Shown here piece after piece: positions 1-10,630 of a stretch of 32,073 bases of DNA. The stretch spans positions 1 through 32,073 of the forward strand of contig CANGGL010000015.1 in assembly GCA_947453465.1 (NCBI GenBank), given 5' to 3'. This stretch comes from Microbacteriaceae bacterium. GTDB taxonomy: Bacteria; Actinomycetota; Actinomycetes; Actinomycetales; Microbacteriaceae. The notes under the pieces were generated by a model. The model ran no database searches, had not been told where the DNA came from, and was given only the letters and a program-made list of their open reading frames with translations. The stretch's first letter is position 1. Each line of letters starts with the position of its first letter. The translations under genes and the position numbers were made by a program.

Positions 1-2
1 AA

Positions 3-155
3 GGCAAGCCTGCCGAAGCTGGCCAGTGGTGGTGGTTCAACGTTCGTTCTTCGAACACCGAACCGTTGCTACGTCTAAACGTCGAAGCCTCGAACGAAGA
101 CGCCATGACCCAGATTCGCAATGAGGTCCTAGACCTCATCCAGCAGAAAGCTTAA
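3..155 (+). CDS. manB: Phosphomannomutase/phosphoglucomutase, C-terminal fragment (5' truncated by window edge)
   Basis: Frame starting at nt 3 reads [50 protein letters not shown] and contains the phosphohexomutase C-terminal signature [17 protein letters not shown]. Confidence 0.85.
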   Translation, partial: GKPAEAGQWWWFNVRSSNTEPLLRLNVEASNEDAMTQIRNEVLDLIQQKA

Positions 156-157
156 AC

Positions 158-1648
158 ATGTCTTCAACAATCACCGCCGTTACCCTCACCGCAAATGACT
201 TCAAGGTTGCCGACCTTGGCCTAGCCGAAGCCGGCCGTCACCAGATTCGTCTGGCCGAGAACGAAATGCCGGGCCTAATGTCGCTTCGCGCAGAGTTCGC
301 TGCTTCGCAACCACTCAAGGGTGCTCGAATCACCGGTTCGCTACACATGACCGTTCAGACCGCCGTCCTAATCGAAACCTTGGTTGACCTAGGTGCCCAG
401 GTTCGCTGGGCCTCTTGCAACATCTTCTCCACCCAGGATGAGGCCGCGGCCGCAGTCGTTGTTGGCCGCGATGGCACCATCGATGCCCCAAAGGGAACCC
501 CGGTCTTTGCCTGGAAGGGTGAGACCCTCGAGGAATACTGGTGGTGCACCGACCGTATCTTCGACTGGTCGACCGAGGCCGAGGCCGCGGGCGAAGACTT
601 TGTTGGCCCGAACATGATTCTTGACGATGGCGGCGATGCAACGCTTTTGGTTCACAAGGGCCGCGAGTTTGAACTTGCCGGCGCCGTGCCAGCAACCAAG
701 GCCACCGACTCTGAAGAGTACGGCGTGATCTTGAACCTGCTTCGCGACAACCTGATCACCAACCCGGGCCGATTCACCAAGATCGCCGCCGAGATTCAGG
801 GTGTAACCGAGGAGACCACCACCGGAGTTCACCGCCTCTACGAGTTCCACAAGCGCGGCGAGCTACTGTTCCCGGCAATCAACGTCAACGACTCGGTGAC
901 CAAGTCAAAGTTCGATAACAAGTACGGCATCCGCCACTCCTTGCCAGATGGCCTAAACCGTGCCACCGATGTCCTAATCGGCGGCAAGGTTGTCTTCGTC
1001 GCCGGCTATGGTGATGTTGGTAAGGGTTCTGCCGAGGCAATGCGTGGCCAGGGTGCCCGCGTGATCGTCAGCGAGATTGACCCAATCTGTGCTCTTCAGG
1101 CAGCCATGGATGGCTTCCAGGTTGCCACCCTGGAGTCGGTCATCGAAACCGTAGACATCTTTGTTACCGCAACTGGAAACCAGGGAATCATCACCCCGGA
1201 GCACATCCTGCAGATGAAGCACCTGGCCATCGTTGCCAACGTCGGTCACTTCGACGACGAAATCGACATGGCTGGCATCAACCGCATCCCGGGCATTGAA
1301 AAGATTGAGATCAAGCCACAGGTTCACGAATGGCGCTTGCCAAACGGCCGCTCAGTTTTGATTCTGAGCGAGGGGCGTCTGATGAACCTGGGCAACGCCA
1401 CCGGTCACCCAAGTTTCGTTATGAGCAACTCATTTGCCAACCAGGTTTTGGCGCAGATCGAGGTGTTCACGAAGGCTAGCCAGTACGAGCTCGGCGTTCA
1501 CATCCTGCCTAAGCACCTAGATGAGAAGGTTGCACGTTTGCACCTTGACGCACTCGGAGTTCAGTTGACACAGTTGAGTTCAGAGCAGGCCGCCTACATC
1601 GGTGTTCCAGTTGCTGGACCATATAAGGTCGACCACTACCGCTACTAG
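158..1648 (+). CDS. ahcY: Adenosylhomocysteinase (S-adenosyl-L-homocysteine hydrolase)
   Basis: 496 aa; [40 protein letters not shown]-binding motif and C-terminal [10 protein letters not shown] are diagnostic. Confidence 0.98.
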   Translation: MSSTITAVTLTANDFKVADLGLAEAGRHQIRLAENEMPGLMSLRAEFAASQPLKGARITGSLHMTVQTAVLIETLVDLGAQVRWASCNIFSTQDEAAAAVVVGRDGTIDAPKGTPVFAWKGETLEEYWWCTDRIFDWSTEAEAAGEDFVGPNMILDDGGDATLLVHKGREFELAGAVPATKATDSEEYGVILNLLRDNLITNPGRFTKIAAEIQGVTEETTTGVHRLYEFHKRGELLFPAINVNDSVTKSKFDNKYGIRHSLPDGLNRATDVLIGGKVVFVAGYGDVGKGSAEAMRGQGARVIVSEIDPICALQAAMDGFQVATLESVIETVDIFVTATGNQGIITPEHILQMKHLAIVANVGHFDDEIDMAGINRIPGIEKIEIKPQVHEWRLPNGRSVLILSEGRLMNLGNATGHPSFVMSNSFANQVLAQIEVFTKASQYELGVHILPKHLDEKVARLHLDALGVQLTQLSSEQAAYIGVPVAGPYKVDHYRY

Positions 1649-1697
1649 TCAATAGACTCGCCTTAGAGTTTCTAGCGAATCAGAAATCGGAGCCCAG

Positions 1698-2378
1698 ATG
1701 TCACACAAGATTTTGGTTGTGGATGATGACAACGCCTTGCGCGAAATGGTTGGCATCGTCCTTGAATCTGAAGGCTTCGAAGTTGCCTATCACGATGCCG
1801 GTTCGGGTGCTCTCGACCGTTTCGTCGAAGAGGCTCCTGATCTGGTCCTGCTAGACGTGATGTTGCCGGGTAAGACCGGCATCGAAGTGTGTGGTGAAAT
1901 CCGCTCTGTTTCCGGAACACCAATCATTATGTTGACCGCCAAGACCGAGAGCGATGATGTAGTTCTCGGTCTTGAGGCCGGCGCCGATGACTACGTGGTT
2001 AAGCCATTTGACCCAACCGTCCTCACCGCAAGAATTCGCGCTCGACTGCGACCGCTTGGCTCGAGCAGCGCAGAGGGCACTGTGAAGATTGGCCCACTCA
2101 CTCTCGACATCGAGGGTCACGAGGTACGACGAGGTACGGAAAAGATTTCACTGACTCCGCTTGAGTTCAGCCTGTTGCTGGCTCTGGCACAGAAGCCAAA
2201 CCTGGTCTTCAGCCGTGCCATGTTGCTCGAGAAGGTTTGGGGTTACCGTCACAACGATGACACCCGCCTGGTCAACGTTCACGTGCAGCGTTTGCGTTCA
2301 AAGATCGAAGAAGATCCAGATAACCCGAAGATTGTTACCACCGTTCGCGGCGTGGGCTACAAGGCGGGCCAGAGCTAA
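1698..2378 (+). CDS. mtrA: OmpR-family response regulator MtrA
   Basis: Receiver domain (VVDDDNALREMV, LLDVMLPG, KPFD) plus winged-helix domain; followed by an MtrB-type kinase and LpqB, the conserved actinobacterial order. Confidence 0.96.
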   Translation: MSHKILVVDDDNALREMVGIVLESEGFEVAYHDAGSGALDRFVEEAPDLVLLDVMLPGKTGIEVCGEIRSVSGTPIIMLTAKTESDDVVLGLEAGADDYVVKPFDPTVLTARIRARLRPLGSSSAEGTVKIGPLTLDIEGHEVRRGTEKISLTPLEFSLLLALAQKPNLVFSRAMLLEKVWGYRHNDDTRLVNVHVQRLRSKIEEDPDNPKIVTTVRGVGYKAGQS

Positions 2379-3965
2379 GTGCGTTTTCGCGGCGTCGCCT
2401 CTTGGGCGATAAGCCTTTTTCGGCGTTTTCTTCAGGTTAGAGCGGTTTTTTCAACCGTTGTTATCTCGGGCGTCGCGCTAACCATCGTTGGTGGTTTCCT
2501 CAGTTATTCAATCGGTGGCGGTCTTTACTCCACTCGTCAGGCCCAAGTGCTCGCCGAGTCGGCACGTGCCGTTGTTGAGGTTCAGAACACTTTCTCGGCA
2601 TCCAGCGTCAGCAACGATGTTGCCCTGCAGAGCCTCATGAACACCATCGTCCCGAGCATCGAATCAACCGGCACGACGAACTCTCGCAAGGTAGCGCTGC
2701 TGCGCAGCCCCGGACAGGTGACAGGGCAGGTCTTGCAGAGCCCAATCTCCGCCGACCTGGACACCAACATCATTCCAAGCATGCTTCGTGCAAAGGTTCG
2801 GGTCTCGGCCGGCAAACTGCTCTACCAGTCGGTTTCAATTCCGGTCGGAGACAGCAAGCACCCGGGCATCGTTGTCGGCGCTCCAATTCAAATTCCGCTG
2901 GCCGGCAACTATGAGCTCTACCTAGTCTTCGACCTAGATAGCGAGCAGCAGACGCTCGACTTCGTGCAGCGCACCCTGTTTTGGGGCATGCTTATACTCT
3001 TGCTGGTCATCGGTGCCATCAGCTTCTTCGTGACCGACTGGCTGGTGCGCCCGGTTCGCTTGGCGGCTGAGGTTTCCGAGCAACTCTCCGAGGGCGCCCT
3101 TGACCGGAGACTACCCGAGCGCGGCGAGGACATCATCGCCATCCTGGCCCGCTCATTCAACAAGATGGCCCAATCTCTGCAGAGTCAGATTACCCAGCTA
3201 GCCAACCTCTCCAAGATGCAACAGCGATTTGTCTCGGATGTTTCTCACGAACTGCGCACCCCTCTTACCACGATCAAGCTTGCCGGCGACATGATTTTTG
3301 CCAGCCGAGAGACGCTGTCGCCACCGGTAAAGCGCTCGGCCGAGTTGATGCACGACCAGATCGAACGTTTTGAAACCCTGCTAAATGACCTGCTCGAAAT
3401 CTCTAGATACGATGCCGGTGCGGTTATCGCGGACCTCGAGATGCAAGATCTAAATGGAGTGGTCGGCATGGCGATCGCCGGCATCGAACCGCTAGCCATG
3501 AGCAAGGGTTCGGAAATTCAAATTGATATTCCGCAGGGCCCGGTCGATGCCGAAATGGATAGCCGTCGAATCGAGCGCCTGCTGCGTAACCTGCTGGCCA
3601 ATGCCATCGAACACGGCGAGGGCAAGCCAATCCGGGTTGCGGTTGGAATGAGTGAATCTGCGGTTGCGGTGACCGTGACGGATGAGGGTATTGGCATGAG
3701 TCGCAGCGAGGTGGATCGTGTTTTCGACCGATTCTGGCGTGCAGACCCGGCTCGAAAGCGAACCACCGGTGGAACCGGTCTGGGCTTGGCCATTTCACTC
3801 GAGGACACCCACCTGCACGATGGCTGGTTGCAGGTTTGGGCCCGCCCCAACGAAGGCTCTTCATTCCGTTTGACGCTTCCGCGTCGCAAGGGAATGGTTT
3901 TCACTCAGTCACCATTGCCACTGCCGCCAAAGAAGGCCAAGAAACGTTCGGGGGCTCAGGCATGA
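2379..3965 (+). CDS. mtrB: Sensor histidine kinase MtrB
   Basis: GTG start directly after the mtrA stop; two TM segments, HAMP, HisKA (SHELRTPLTTIKLA), HATPase (GTGLGLAI). Confidence 0.95.
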   Translation: MRFRGVASWAISLFRRFLQVRAVFSTVVISGVALTIVGGFLSYSIGGGLYSTRQAQVLAESARAVVEVQNTFSASSVSNDVALQSLMNTIVPSIESTGTTNSRKVALLRSPGQVTGQVLQSPISADLDTNIIPSMLRAKVRVSAGKLLYQSVSIPVGDSKHPGIVVGAPIQIPLAGNYELYLVFDLDSEQQTLDFVQRTLFWGMLILLLVIGAISFFVTDWLVRPVRLAAEVSEQLSEGALDRRLPERGEDIIAILARSFNKMAQSLQSQITQLANLSKMQQRFVSDVSHELRTPLTTIKLAGDMIFASRETLSPPVKRSAELMHDQIERFETLLNDLLEISRYDAGAVIADLEMQDLNGVVGMAIAGIEPLAMSKGSEIQIDIPQGPVDAEMDSRRIERLLRNLLANAIEHGEGKPIRVAVGMSESAVAVTVTDEGIGMSRSEVDRVFDRFWRADPARKRTTGGTGLGLAISLEDTHLHDGWLQVWARPNEGSSFRLTLPRRKGMVFTQSPLPLPPKKAKKRSGAQA

Positions 3966-5635
3966 TCAAACTGACAAAAATCCTGAGTGCTGCGCTAGCA
4001 ATAGTCATGCTCGCCGGTTGCGCTCAGTTGCCGCAGTCGAGTGATATCAAGGTTGGCCCCGAAGTCAAGGGTGATATCGCCAGTGACTACCTCTACTACT
4101 CGCCAAGTGGACCAAGCTCCGGTGAGTCTCAGCAAGACATCCTGAATGGCTTTATTAATGCCGGCACCGGCCCCCAGAACGATTACCAGGCGGCGCGAGA
4201 ATACCTATCCCAGACGTTCAAGAACCGATGGAACCCGAACAACGAGGTTTTGATCCAACAGGGCAACCCGGTCGTGAGTTTCACCGCCAAGCAGGAAGCC
4301 ACGGTTGGAGTTCAGGTGCAGGCAACCGTTGACCTAGACGGCCACTATCAAGTCATGGATGCTGGCACCAGCCGAATGCTTGACTTCAAGATGGTCAGGG
4401 AATCGGGTGAGTGGCGCATCTCCGAGGCGCCAAACTTAACAATTTTGATTCGCCCGGTTTTCGATGTGATCTTCCGCAGTTACTCGATCTATTTCTTCGA
4501 CAGCCAAAAGAAACACCTTGTCCCAGATCTGCGATGGTTCCCAAGCCGCGCTTCCACGGCAACTCGAATGGTGAACGCGATGCTGCGCGGGCCGTCCGAA
4601 TGGCTCAAGCCGGCGGTTACCTCGGCAATCCCAGCGGGAACATCACTCTCGCTAAATTCGGTGACTGTGGCCGAAGGTATTGCCTCGGTTGATCTCTCGG
4701 CGAAGGCCTTGGGTGCCAGTGGCGCCGATCGTCGACTCATGAAAGCGCAGATTCGAGCTACGCTCACTCAGCTTCCAAACATCTATAGCGTGCTCATCTC
4801 GGTTGAGCGAGGCTCACAAGAGATTGCAGATATGCCCGAGCTTCTGCCGGCCGTGGCGAGCACCGATTCTGTCATTTTGCAGGGCGGCGAGCTTTCGCTG
4901 CTAAGCCAGAATGCCACCACGCCGATTACCGGAACCGCACCGGTGATTTCAAAGACCGCGGCCTCCGATTTTGCTATCACGGCCGCCCAGGACTGGCTCG
5001 CACTGAAGGGTCCGGCCGGAGTGTACCGGTCACACCTGGGGCTATTCGGAAGTGCTCCGGCTTTGGTTGACAGTCGAAAATCTCAACTGGTGCCAATGTT
5101 CGATAACTTCGGTTACCTCTGGACGATGACTCGCAAGGCAGGCGAAGTGGTGCAGGTCACCTCGCAGGGCGGAATCAAGCACACGCTGAGCCTAGGCTGG
5201 TTGGACTCGTTCCCGCGTCGCCAGTTTGAAGTCAGTGCCGAGGGCGCAAGAATCGCTCTTTTGGTCGGTTCGGGCAACTCGGTGCGCGTGTACGTTGCCA
5301 GCATTATTCGTGACCGCAACGGGATGCCAGAGTCGATCGGTGCACCACTTGAGATCATCCATGCCGGCGGTTTCCCTACCTCGGTCTCATGGGCAGATGA
5401 GAACAGCCTTGCCGTTTTGAGAACTCAGTCGGATGGATCTACTGCAGCAAGTTTCTTCAGCATTGGTGGCACCACCCGCGATCTAGGCACCATCGATGGT
5501 GGCCGAACCTTTGAGGTAAGAAGCGGTTCTTCGATGATTTACGCTCTCACCTTTGAGCAGAACCTTTTCGAGTATCGAAACCTAGGTTGGTCTAGAATTC
5601 GAAGCGCGGTTCAGGCGATTCATTTCGCAAACTAA
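3962..5635 (+). CDS. lpqB: Lipoprotein LpqB (GerMN domain, MtrAB-associated)
   Basis: Start set at ATG 3962 (ATGA overlap with mtrB), giving a signal peptide with lipobox LAGC; GerMN-like region; position after mtrB. Confidence 0.93.
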   Translation: MIKLTKILSAALAIVMLAGCAQLPQSSDIKVGPEVKGDIASDYLYYSPSGPSSGESQQDILNGFINAGTGPQNDYQAAREYLSQTFKNRWNPNNEVLIQQGNPVVSFTAKQEATVGVQVQATVDLDGHYQVMDAGTSRMLDFKMVRESGEWRISEAPNLTILIRPVFDVIFRSYSIYFFDSQKKHLVPDLRWFPSRASTATRMVNAMLRGPSEWLKPAVTSAIPAGTSLSLNSVTVAEGIASVDLSAKALGASGADRRLMKAQIRATLTQLPNIYSVLISVERGSQEIADMPELLPAVASTDSVILQGGELSLLSQNATTPITGTAPVISKTAASDFAITAAQDWLALKGPAGVYRSHLGLFGSAPALVDSRKSQLVPMFDNFGYLWTMTRKAGEVVQVTSQGGIKHTLSLGWLDSFPRRQFEVSAEGARIALLVGSGNSVRVYVASIIRDRNGMPESIGAPLEIIHAGGFPTSVSWADENSLAVLRTQSDGSTAASFFSIGGTTRDLGTIDGGRTFEVRSGSSMIYALTFEQNLFEYRNLGWSRIRSAVQAIHFAN

Positions 5636-5720
5636 CCAAGTGCACAAAGAAGTTCGGTTGTGATTTGTCCCCAAATCTCCCCTTCTAAAGTCAGAGACTC
5701 CTGAACTCCACCAGCATTTA

Positions 5721-6443
5721 TTGGTGTCCGGTTTTCAAGAGCTAATCGATCTCCTCCTCCCGAGCAAATGCGTTCTCTGTTTGCGTCCGGGGCCATCTCT
5801 TTGCGAGAACTGCTCTAGCGGTTTCCCGATAGAGCCGCGGCTCACCAGTCGCAACGGGTTGGTTGGTTATTCGAGTTGCAGCTATGGTCCGGTGGCCTCT
5901 AAATTGTTGACCGCGTTCAAAGAGCAAAATCAGACATCCTTGGCGGGGTTTTTCGCCGGCCACATGGTGTCCGGTTTTCTTGGGTGTTTTTCGGCGGCTC
6001 AGTTACCAGGAGTGGGGGAGTCTCGCGACGATACCACTGCGCCCGAACCTCTTCACCAAGCAGTTTTCTTGGTTCCTGTGCCTAGTTCCAGGGCAAACTT
6101 CATCAAGCGTGGATATTCTCCAGGTGGGGTCCTGGCCAGGAAGATGATTCGCGGGCTAACCAAGGAGGGAGTCGGTGCGGTCACCGTGGTCAACGCGCTG
6201 GCTTTTGGCAGGGTGGTTGCCGATCAAAGCAGACTCGGCAGCAGAGAGAGGCATGACAACCTGTCCGGGTCCATGAAGGCCAGTCCCCGGGTAAATGGCC
6301 AGCTAGTGATCTTGGTTGATGACATCGTTACAACCGGCGCGACCATCCTGGAAGCGGCCAGGGCGATTCGTCAGGAGGGTGGTCAGGTGCTTGGTTTTGT
6401 GACTTTTTCTGAGACTCTTCTGAAAACGCAAGCACAAAACTAA
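5721..6443 (+). CDS. ComF family phosphoribosyltransferase-like protein
   Basis: N-terminal CVLCLRPGPSLCENC zinc-type motif and C-terminal PRPP motif VILVDDIVTTGATILEA; TTG start. Confidence 0.9.
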   Translation: MVSGFQELIDLLLPSKCVLCLRPGPSLCENCSSGFPIEPRLTSRNGLVGYSSCSYGPVASKLLTAFKEQNQTSLAGFFAGHMVSGFLGCFSAAQLPGVGESRDDTTAPEPLHQAVFLVPVPSSRANFIKRGYSPGGVLARKMIRGLTKEGVGAVTVVNALAFGRVVADQSRLGSRERHDNLSGSMKASPRVNGQLVILVDDIVTTGATILEAARAIRQEGGQVLGFVTFSETLLKTQAQN

Positions 6444-6495
6444 AAATGGGTATACCGTTGCGTCACAGGCAATGGCGCCTGAAATGGAGGTAATC

Positions 6496-7119
6496 ATGGA
6501 AATCAACATCACTGCACGCAACTTGAGTGTTTCCGACCGGTTCCGCGACTATGTAGCCGACCGCTCCCACAAGGTTGAGCAGCTCGCTCACAAAGTCCAG
6601 TCGCTAGAGATTAAAGTGACTAGACATGATCACAGTCGAACCTCCGGACCTGAAGATCAGGTTGAGCTAACAGTGATTGAGCCGGGGCATGTAATTCGTG
6701 CCGAGGCCCAAGCAGGCGACAAATTTGCCGCCTTCGACATAGCTTTTGGCAAACTCTCTGAACGCCTTCGTCGTGCGGCCGACCGTCGCAAAGTGCACCA
6801 CGGAGCCCACGGCACAATCGGCACCAGCGAACTAACCGCAACTGATTTTGCCTCACTAGACATTCACCCGGTTGATTCCGATGTTCTGCTCGGAAAAGTA
6901 GCGGCCGAAACAGCTGAAGCTGCACCGGACATGGGGGATAGCCCAGTAGTGATTCGCCGCAAGGAATTTGCTGGCAACGCAATGTCGGTCGATGACGCTT
7001 TGTATCACATGGAGCTAGTCGGCCATGATTTCTACCTATTTCTAGATTCTGAAACCAACAAGCCGAGCGTGGTTTATCGTCGCAAGGGTTGGAACTATGG
7101 AGTCTTGACCCTCTCCTAA
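6496..7119 (+). CDS. hpf: Long-form ribosome hibernation promoting factor
   Basis: MEINITARNLSVSDRFRDYVADRSHKVEQL N-domain and C-domain MSVDDALYHMELVGHDFYLFLDSETNKPSVVYRRKGWNYGVL; SD GGAGG 6 nt before ATG 6496. Confidence 0.96.
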   Translation: MEINITARNLSVSDRFRDYVADRSHKVEQLAHKVQSLEIKVTRHDHSRTSGPEDQVELTVIEPGHVIRAEAQAGDKFAAFDIAFGKLSERLRRAADRRKVHHGAHGTIGTSELTATDFASLDIHPVDSDVLLGKVAAETAEAAPDMGDSPVVIRRKEFAGNAMSVDDALYHMELVGHDFYLFLDSETNKPSVVYRRKGWNYGVLTLS

Positions 7120-7152
7120 AAGGGGATAAATACCCAATTCGCCTTTCAGCGA

Positions 7153-7189
7153 ACGTAGGGCTCAGCCGGTCTCCGGTTGGGCCCTACGT
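7153..7189 (+). promoter_or_regulatory. Strong hairpin between hpf and secA (no following T-tract)
   Basis: ACGTAGGGCTCAGCCGG-TCT-CCGGTTGGGCCCTACGT: 17-bp stem with two G-U wobbles and a 3-nt loop. Confidence 0.85.
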
Positions 7190-7233
7190 CTAAGATTGGT
7201 ACTAGACCAATACAACCGGCTTGGAGCATTACC

Positions 7234-9903
7234 TTGGCAAATATCATCGACAAACTACTGCGCGCGGGCGAGGGGCGAATCCTTGCAAAGCTTCGCAACT
7301 ATGCCGACGCCATCAACGCGCTCGAAGTTAACTTCTCGACGCTCAGCGACGAAGAGTTGCAAAACGAAACCGCAGTGTTGCGGGAACGCTATGCGGCCGG
7401 CGAGGGCCTAGACGACCTACTTCCAGAAGCCTTCGCTGCCGTTCGTGAGGCATCAAAGCGCACCCTGGGTATGCGTCACTTCGATGTTCAGCTAATGGGT
7501 GGCGCTGCGCTGCACCTTGGCAACATCGCCGAGATGCGCACCGGTGAAGGTAAGACCCTGGTCGCAACACTTCCGGCTTACTTGAACGCGATTGCGGGTC
7601 GAGGCGTGCACGTGGTCACGGTGAACGACTTCCTTGCCAGCTACCAGAGTGAACTAATGGGCCGCGTGTTCCGCGCGCTCGGCATGACCACCGGTTGCAT
7701 CATTTCAGACCAAGACCCAGCAACTCGTCGCGAGCAGTACCTAGCCGACATCACCTACGGAACTAACAATGAGTTTGGTTTCGACTACTTGCGCGACAAC
7801 ATGGCCTGGAGCCAGTCAGACCTAGTTCAGCGCGGCCACTTCTATGCCATCGTTGACGAGGTTGACTCGATTCTCATCGATGAGGCCCGTACCCCGCTAA
7901 TCATCTCTGGGCCTGCTTCGGGCGATGCCAACCGCTGGTTTGCCGAGTTCGCCAAGATCGCTGAAAAGCTACAGCCGGTCATCGACTACGAAATCGATGA
8001 GAAGAAGCGCACCGTCGGTATTCTCGAGCCTGGCATCGAGAAGGTTGAAGATTACCTAGGTATCGGCAACCTTTACGAGTCAGCCAACACCCCGTTGATC
8101 TCGTTCCTAAACAACTCGATCCGCGCCAAGGCTCTCTTCAAGCGCGACAAAGACTATGTGGTCATGGACGGCGAAGTTCTTATCGTCGACGAGCACACCG
8201 GTCGCATTCTTTCTGGCCGTCGTTACAACGAGGGTATTCACCAGGCGATTGAAGCGAAGGAAGGAGTGGAGGTCAAGGCTGAAAACCAGACCCTCGCGAC
8301 AGTTACCCTGCAGAACTACTTCCGCCTATACAACAAGCTCTCGGGCATGACCGGTACGGCCGAAACCGAAGCCGGCGAGTTCATGAGCACCTACCGCCTC
8401 GGTGTTGTTCCTATCCCGACAAATAAGCCAATGGTTCGAATCGATCAGTCTGACCTGATCTACAAGAACGAGGAAATCAAGTTCAACGAAGTCGTCAAGG
8501 ACATCGCGAAGCGTCACCAGGCCGGCCAACCGGTTCTCGTCGGAACCACCAGCGTCGAGAAGAGCGAGTACCTGTCACGCCTCTTGGCCAAGGCCGGAGT
8601 TCGCCACGAGGTTTTGAACGCCAAGAACCACGCCCGTGAAGCAGCCATCGTTGCTCAGGCAGGCCGCCTAGGTGCAGTCACCGTTGCCACAAACATGGCT
8701 GGTCGAGGCACCGACATCATGCTCGGTGGTAACTCTGAGTTCTTGACCGTTGAATCTCTGGCCAAGCGCGGGCTTGACCCGGATGAGAACCCTGAAGCCT
8801 ATGAAGCGGCTTGGCAGGGTGAGTTTGAGCGCATCAAGGCTGAGGTCCAAGTTGAGGCAGAGAAGGTTCTCGAAGTCGGAGGTCTATACGTCCTCGGCAC
8901 CGAGCGTCACGAGTCTCGCCGCATCGACAACCAGCTTCGCGGTCGTGCCGGTCGCCAGGGCGACAAGGGTGAATCGCGTTTCTACCTTTCACTAACTGAT
9001 GACCTAATGCGTTTGTTCAACTCGGGCGCTGCAACGGCACTGATGAACCGCCCAGGTGTGCCTGACGAGACAGCAATCGAATCGAAGATCGTCAGCCGTG
9101 CCATCCAGAGTGCTCAGAGCCAGGTTGAGGGTCGCAACGCAGAGGTTCGCAAGAACGTCTTGAAGTACGACGATGTCTTGAACCGTCAGCGCGAGGCAAT
9201 TTACAGCGACCGACGCCACATCCTCGAGGGTGATGACATCAAGGCCCGCACCGAGGGCTTCCTTGGCGATGTAATCGCCGCCATCGTCGACAGCCAGATC
9301 TCAGATTCAAACGGTTCAGACTGGGATCTAGAGGCGCTGTGGGCAGAGCTAAAGACCATTTACCCGGTCGGTCTGACCATCCAAGAGGTTTTGGTTGAGG
9401 CTGGAAACCGTTCGAAGTTGACCAAGGCTTGGCTCACCCGAGAACTCACCAGCGATGCTCGCCTTGCCTATGAGAAGCGCGAAGAGGCAATTACCGAGGA
9501 GGCGATGCGCCAGCTTGAGCGCAATGTTGTTCTCTCGGTAGTCGACCGCAAGTGGCGCGATCACCTCTACGAGATGGATTACCTGAAGGAAGGCATCGGC
9601 CTTCGTGCGATGGCGCAGCGTGACCCTCTGGTTGAATACCAGCGCGAGGGCTATGACATGTTCCAGCAGATGATGGGTTCGATTAAGGAGGAGTCGATTG
9701 GGTTCCTCTTCAACCTAGAGGTCCAGGTTGAGGTAGCTCCGGTTCAGCCGGTCGATCAGGCTCAACTGACATACACGTCGCCAAACGAAGATGGCGAAGC
9801 CGAAGTTCATGGTGCGGGTGCTCCGAAGGAGTCCCCAGCCGCGCCGAGCCAAACTCAGAAGCCTGAGTCGGGCGGCCAGGGAAGCTCTTTCTTCAGAAGC
9901 TAG
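7234..9903 (+). CDS. secA: Preprotein translocase ATPase SecA
   Basis: [63 protein letters not shown]; start set at TTG 7234 ([15 protein letters not shown]). Confidence 0.98.
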   Translation: MANIIDKLLRAGEGRILAKLRNYADAINALEVNFSTLSDEELQNETAVLRERYAAGEGLDDLLPEAFAAVREASKRTLGMRHFDVQLMGGAALHLGNIAEMRTGEGKTLVATLPAYLNAIAGRGVHVVTVNDFLASYQSELMGRVFRALGMTTGCIISDQDPATRREQYLADITYGTNNEFGFDYLRDNMAWSQSDLVQRGHFYAIVDEVDSILIDEARTPLIISGPASGDANRWFAEFAKIAEKLQPVIDYEIDEKKRTVGILEPGIEKVEDYLGIGNLYESANTPLISFLNNSIRAKALFKRDKDYVVMDGEVLIVDEHTGRILSGRRYNEGIHQAIEAKEGVEVKAENQTLATVTLQNYFRLYNKLSGMTGTAETEAGEFMSTYRLGVVPIPTNKPMVRIDQSDLIYKNEEIKFNEVVKDIAKRHQAGQPVLVGTTSVEKSEYLSRLLAKAGVRHEVLNAKNHAREAAIVAQAGRLGAVTVATNMAGRGTDIMLGGNSEFLTVESLAKRGLDPDENPEAYEAAWQGEFERIKAEVQVEAEKVLEVGGLYVLGTERHESRRIDNQLRGRAGRQGDKGESRFYLSLTDDLMRLFNSGAATALMNRPGVPDETAIESKIVSRAIQSAQSQVEGRNAEVRKNVLKYDDVLNRQREAIYSDRRHILEGDDIKARTEGFLGDVIAAIVDSQISDSNGSDWDLEALWAELKTIYPVGLTIQEVLVEAGNRSKLTKAWLTRELTSDARLAYEKREEAITEEAMRQLERNVVLSVVDRKWRDHLYEMDYLKEGIGLRAMAQRDPLVEYQREGYDMFQQMMGSIKEESIGFLFNLEVQVEVAPVQPVDQAQLTYTSPNEDGEAEVHGAGAPKESPAAPSQTQKPESGGQGSSFFRS

Positions 9904-9905
9904 AA

Positions 9906-10499
9906 CTACAGAACTGAAACCGAGGTCGCGCGCCAGCGACTATTGATGCCTTCCAGGCGGATAGTCACGGCGCGCGTTCTTGTTTTCGAGTTCAACAAAA
10001 CCACGGACTCGATAACTCCGTCGCGAGGTGAACTTGTCCTGAGGCCCCCAACGCTCAGGTTTTGATAATGCGCCGAAACTCCCTGCTCGACCCTTTGCGC
10101 CTGAGCCTTACGCGCTCGGAGTTGCAGGCGTTGATAAACGTCATCCGACAACCAGCGAGCAAGCTGATCAACCTGACGGGTGCCTGAGATTACCTCGATG
10201 ACTCCGGTTGCCAGCGCCTTTAGGCTTTCGGCCGGGTCCGGAAGGTCGGCGGTCGAGCTGTATTGCTCTCCGAAAAATTCATCGGATTCAATCGGGTTTG
10301 TGACATTTCGACGTTTGGCGTTGAATTCGCGTTTCGGCGGCGCCTGGTCCTTGTCTATTTCTAGCTTCTTTGATGCATCCAAATCTCTGGCCTTATCTAA
10401 CTTCTTTGTCTTTTTGACCTTTTTGATTTGCTTGATATTTTCTGGTTGTAAATTTGCTGCATTGCCTTCATTACTTGGTTCGGGTGCCTCGATAGACAT
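9906..10499 (-). CDS. Rv3235-like conserved actinobacterial protein
   Basis: Lys-rich N-terminus, then LARWLSDDVYQRLQLRARKAQ...V.LNSKTRTRAVTIRLEGINSRWRAT; converges on secA. Confidence 0.7.
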   Translation of the reverse strand: MSIEAPEPSNEGNAANLQPENIKQIKKVKKTKKLDKARDLDASKKLEIDKDQAPPKREFNAKRRNVTNPIESDEFFGEQYSSTADLPDPAESLKALATGVIEVISGTRQVDQLARWLSDDVYQRLQLRARKAQAQRVEQGVSAHYQNLSVGGLRTSSPRDGVIESVVLLNSKTRTRAVTIRLEGINSRWRATSVSVL

Positions 10500-10630
10500 T
10501 TCCCCCGCCCTTTCTCCCCCATTGGTTGAAGGAGTTTTGACGCTATTCCTAGCGAGGGCCGCTGTAAAGGGTTTCTAAATAACCTGTGGATAACTATTTC
10601 AAGATGTCGTAGGTGGATGAGAATCCACTT

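Noticed and set aside
330-850. Several long antisense/alternate-frame ORFs over ahcY (e.g. 389..850 minus, 330..695 minus)
   Set aside because: Overlap a certain ahcY gene; low-complexity Arg/Pro-rich or family-less translations typical of GC-rich shadow ORFs.
3424-3904. Antisense ORFs of 128-146 aa over mtrB
   Set aside because: Shadow frames of a clear histidine kinase; no recognisable motif or start context.
5709-5726. Small hairpin CACCA...TGGTG around the comF TTG start
   Set aside because: Only 5 bp; likely chance.
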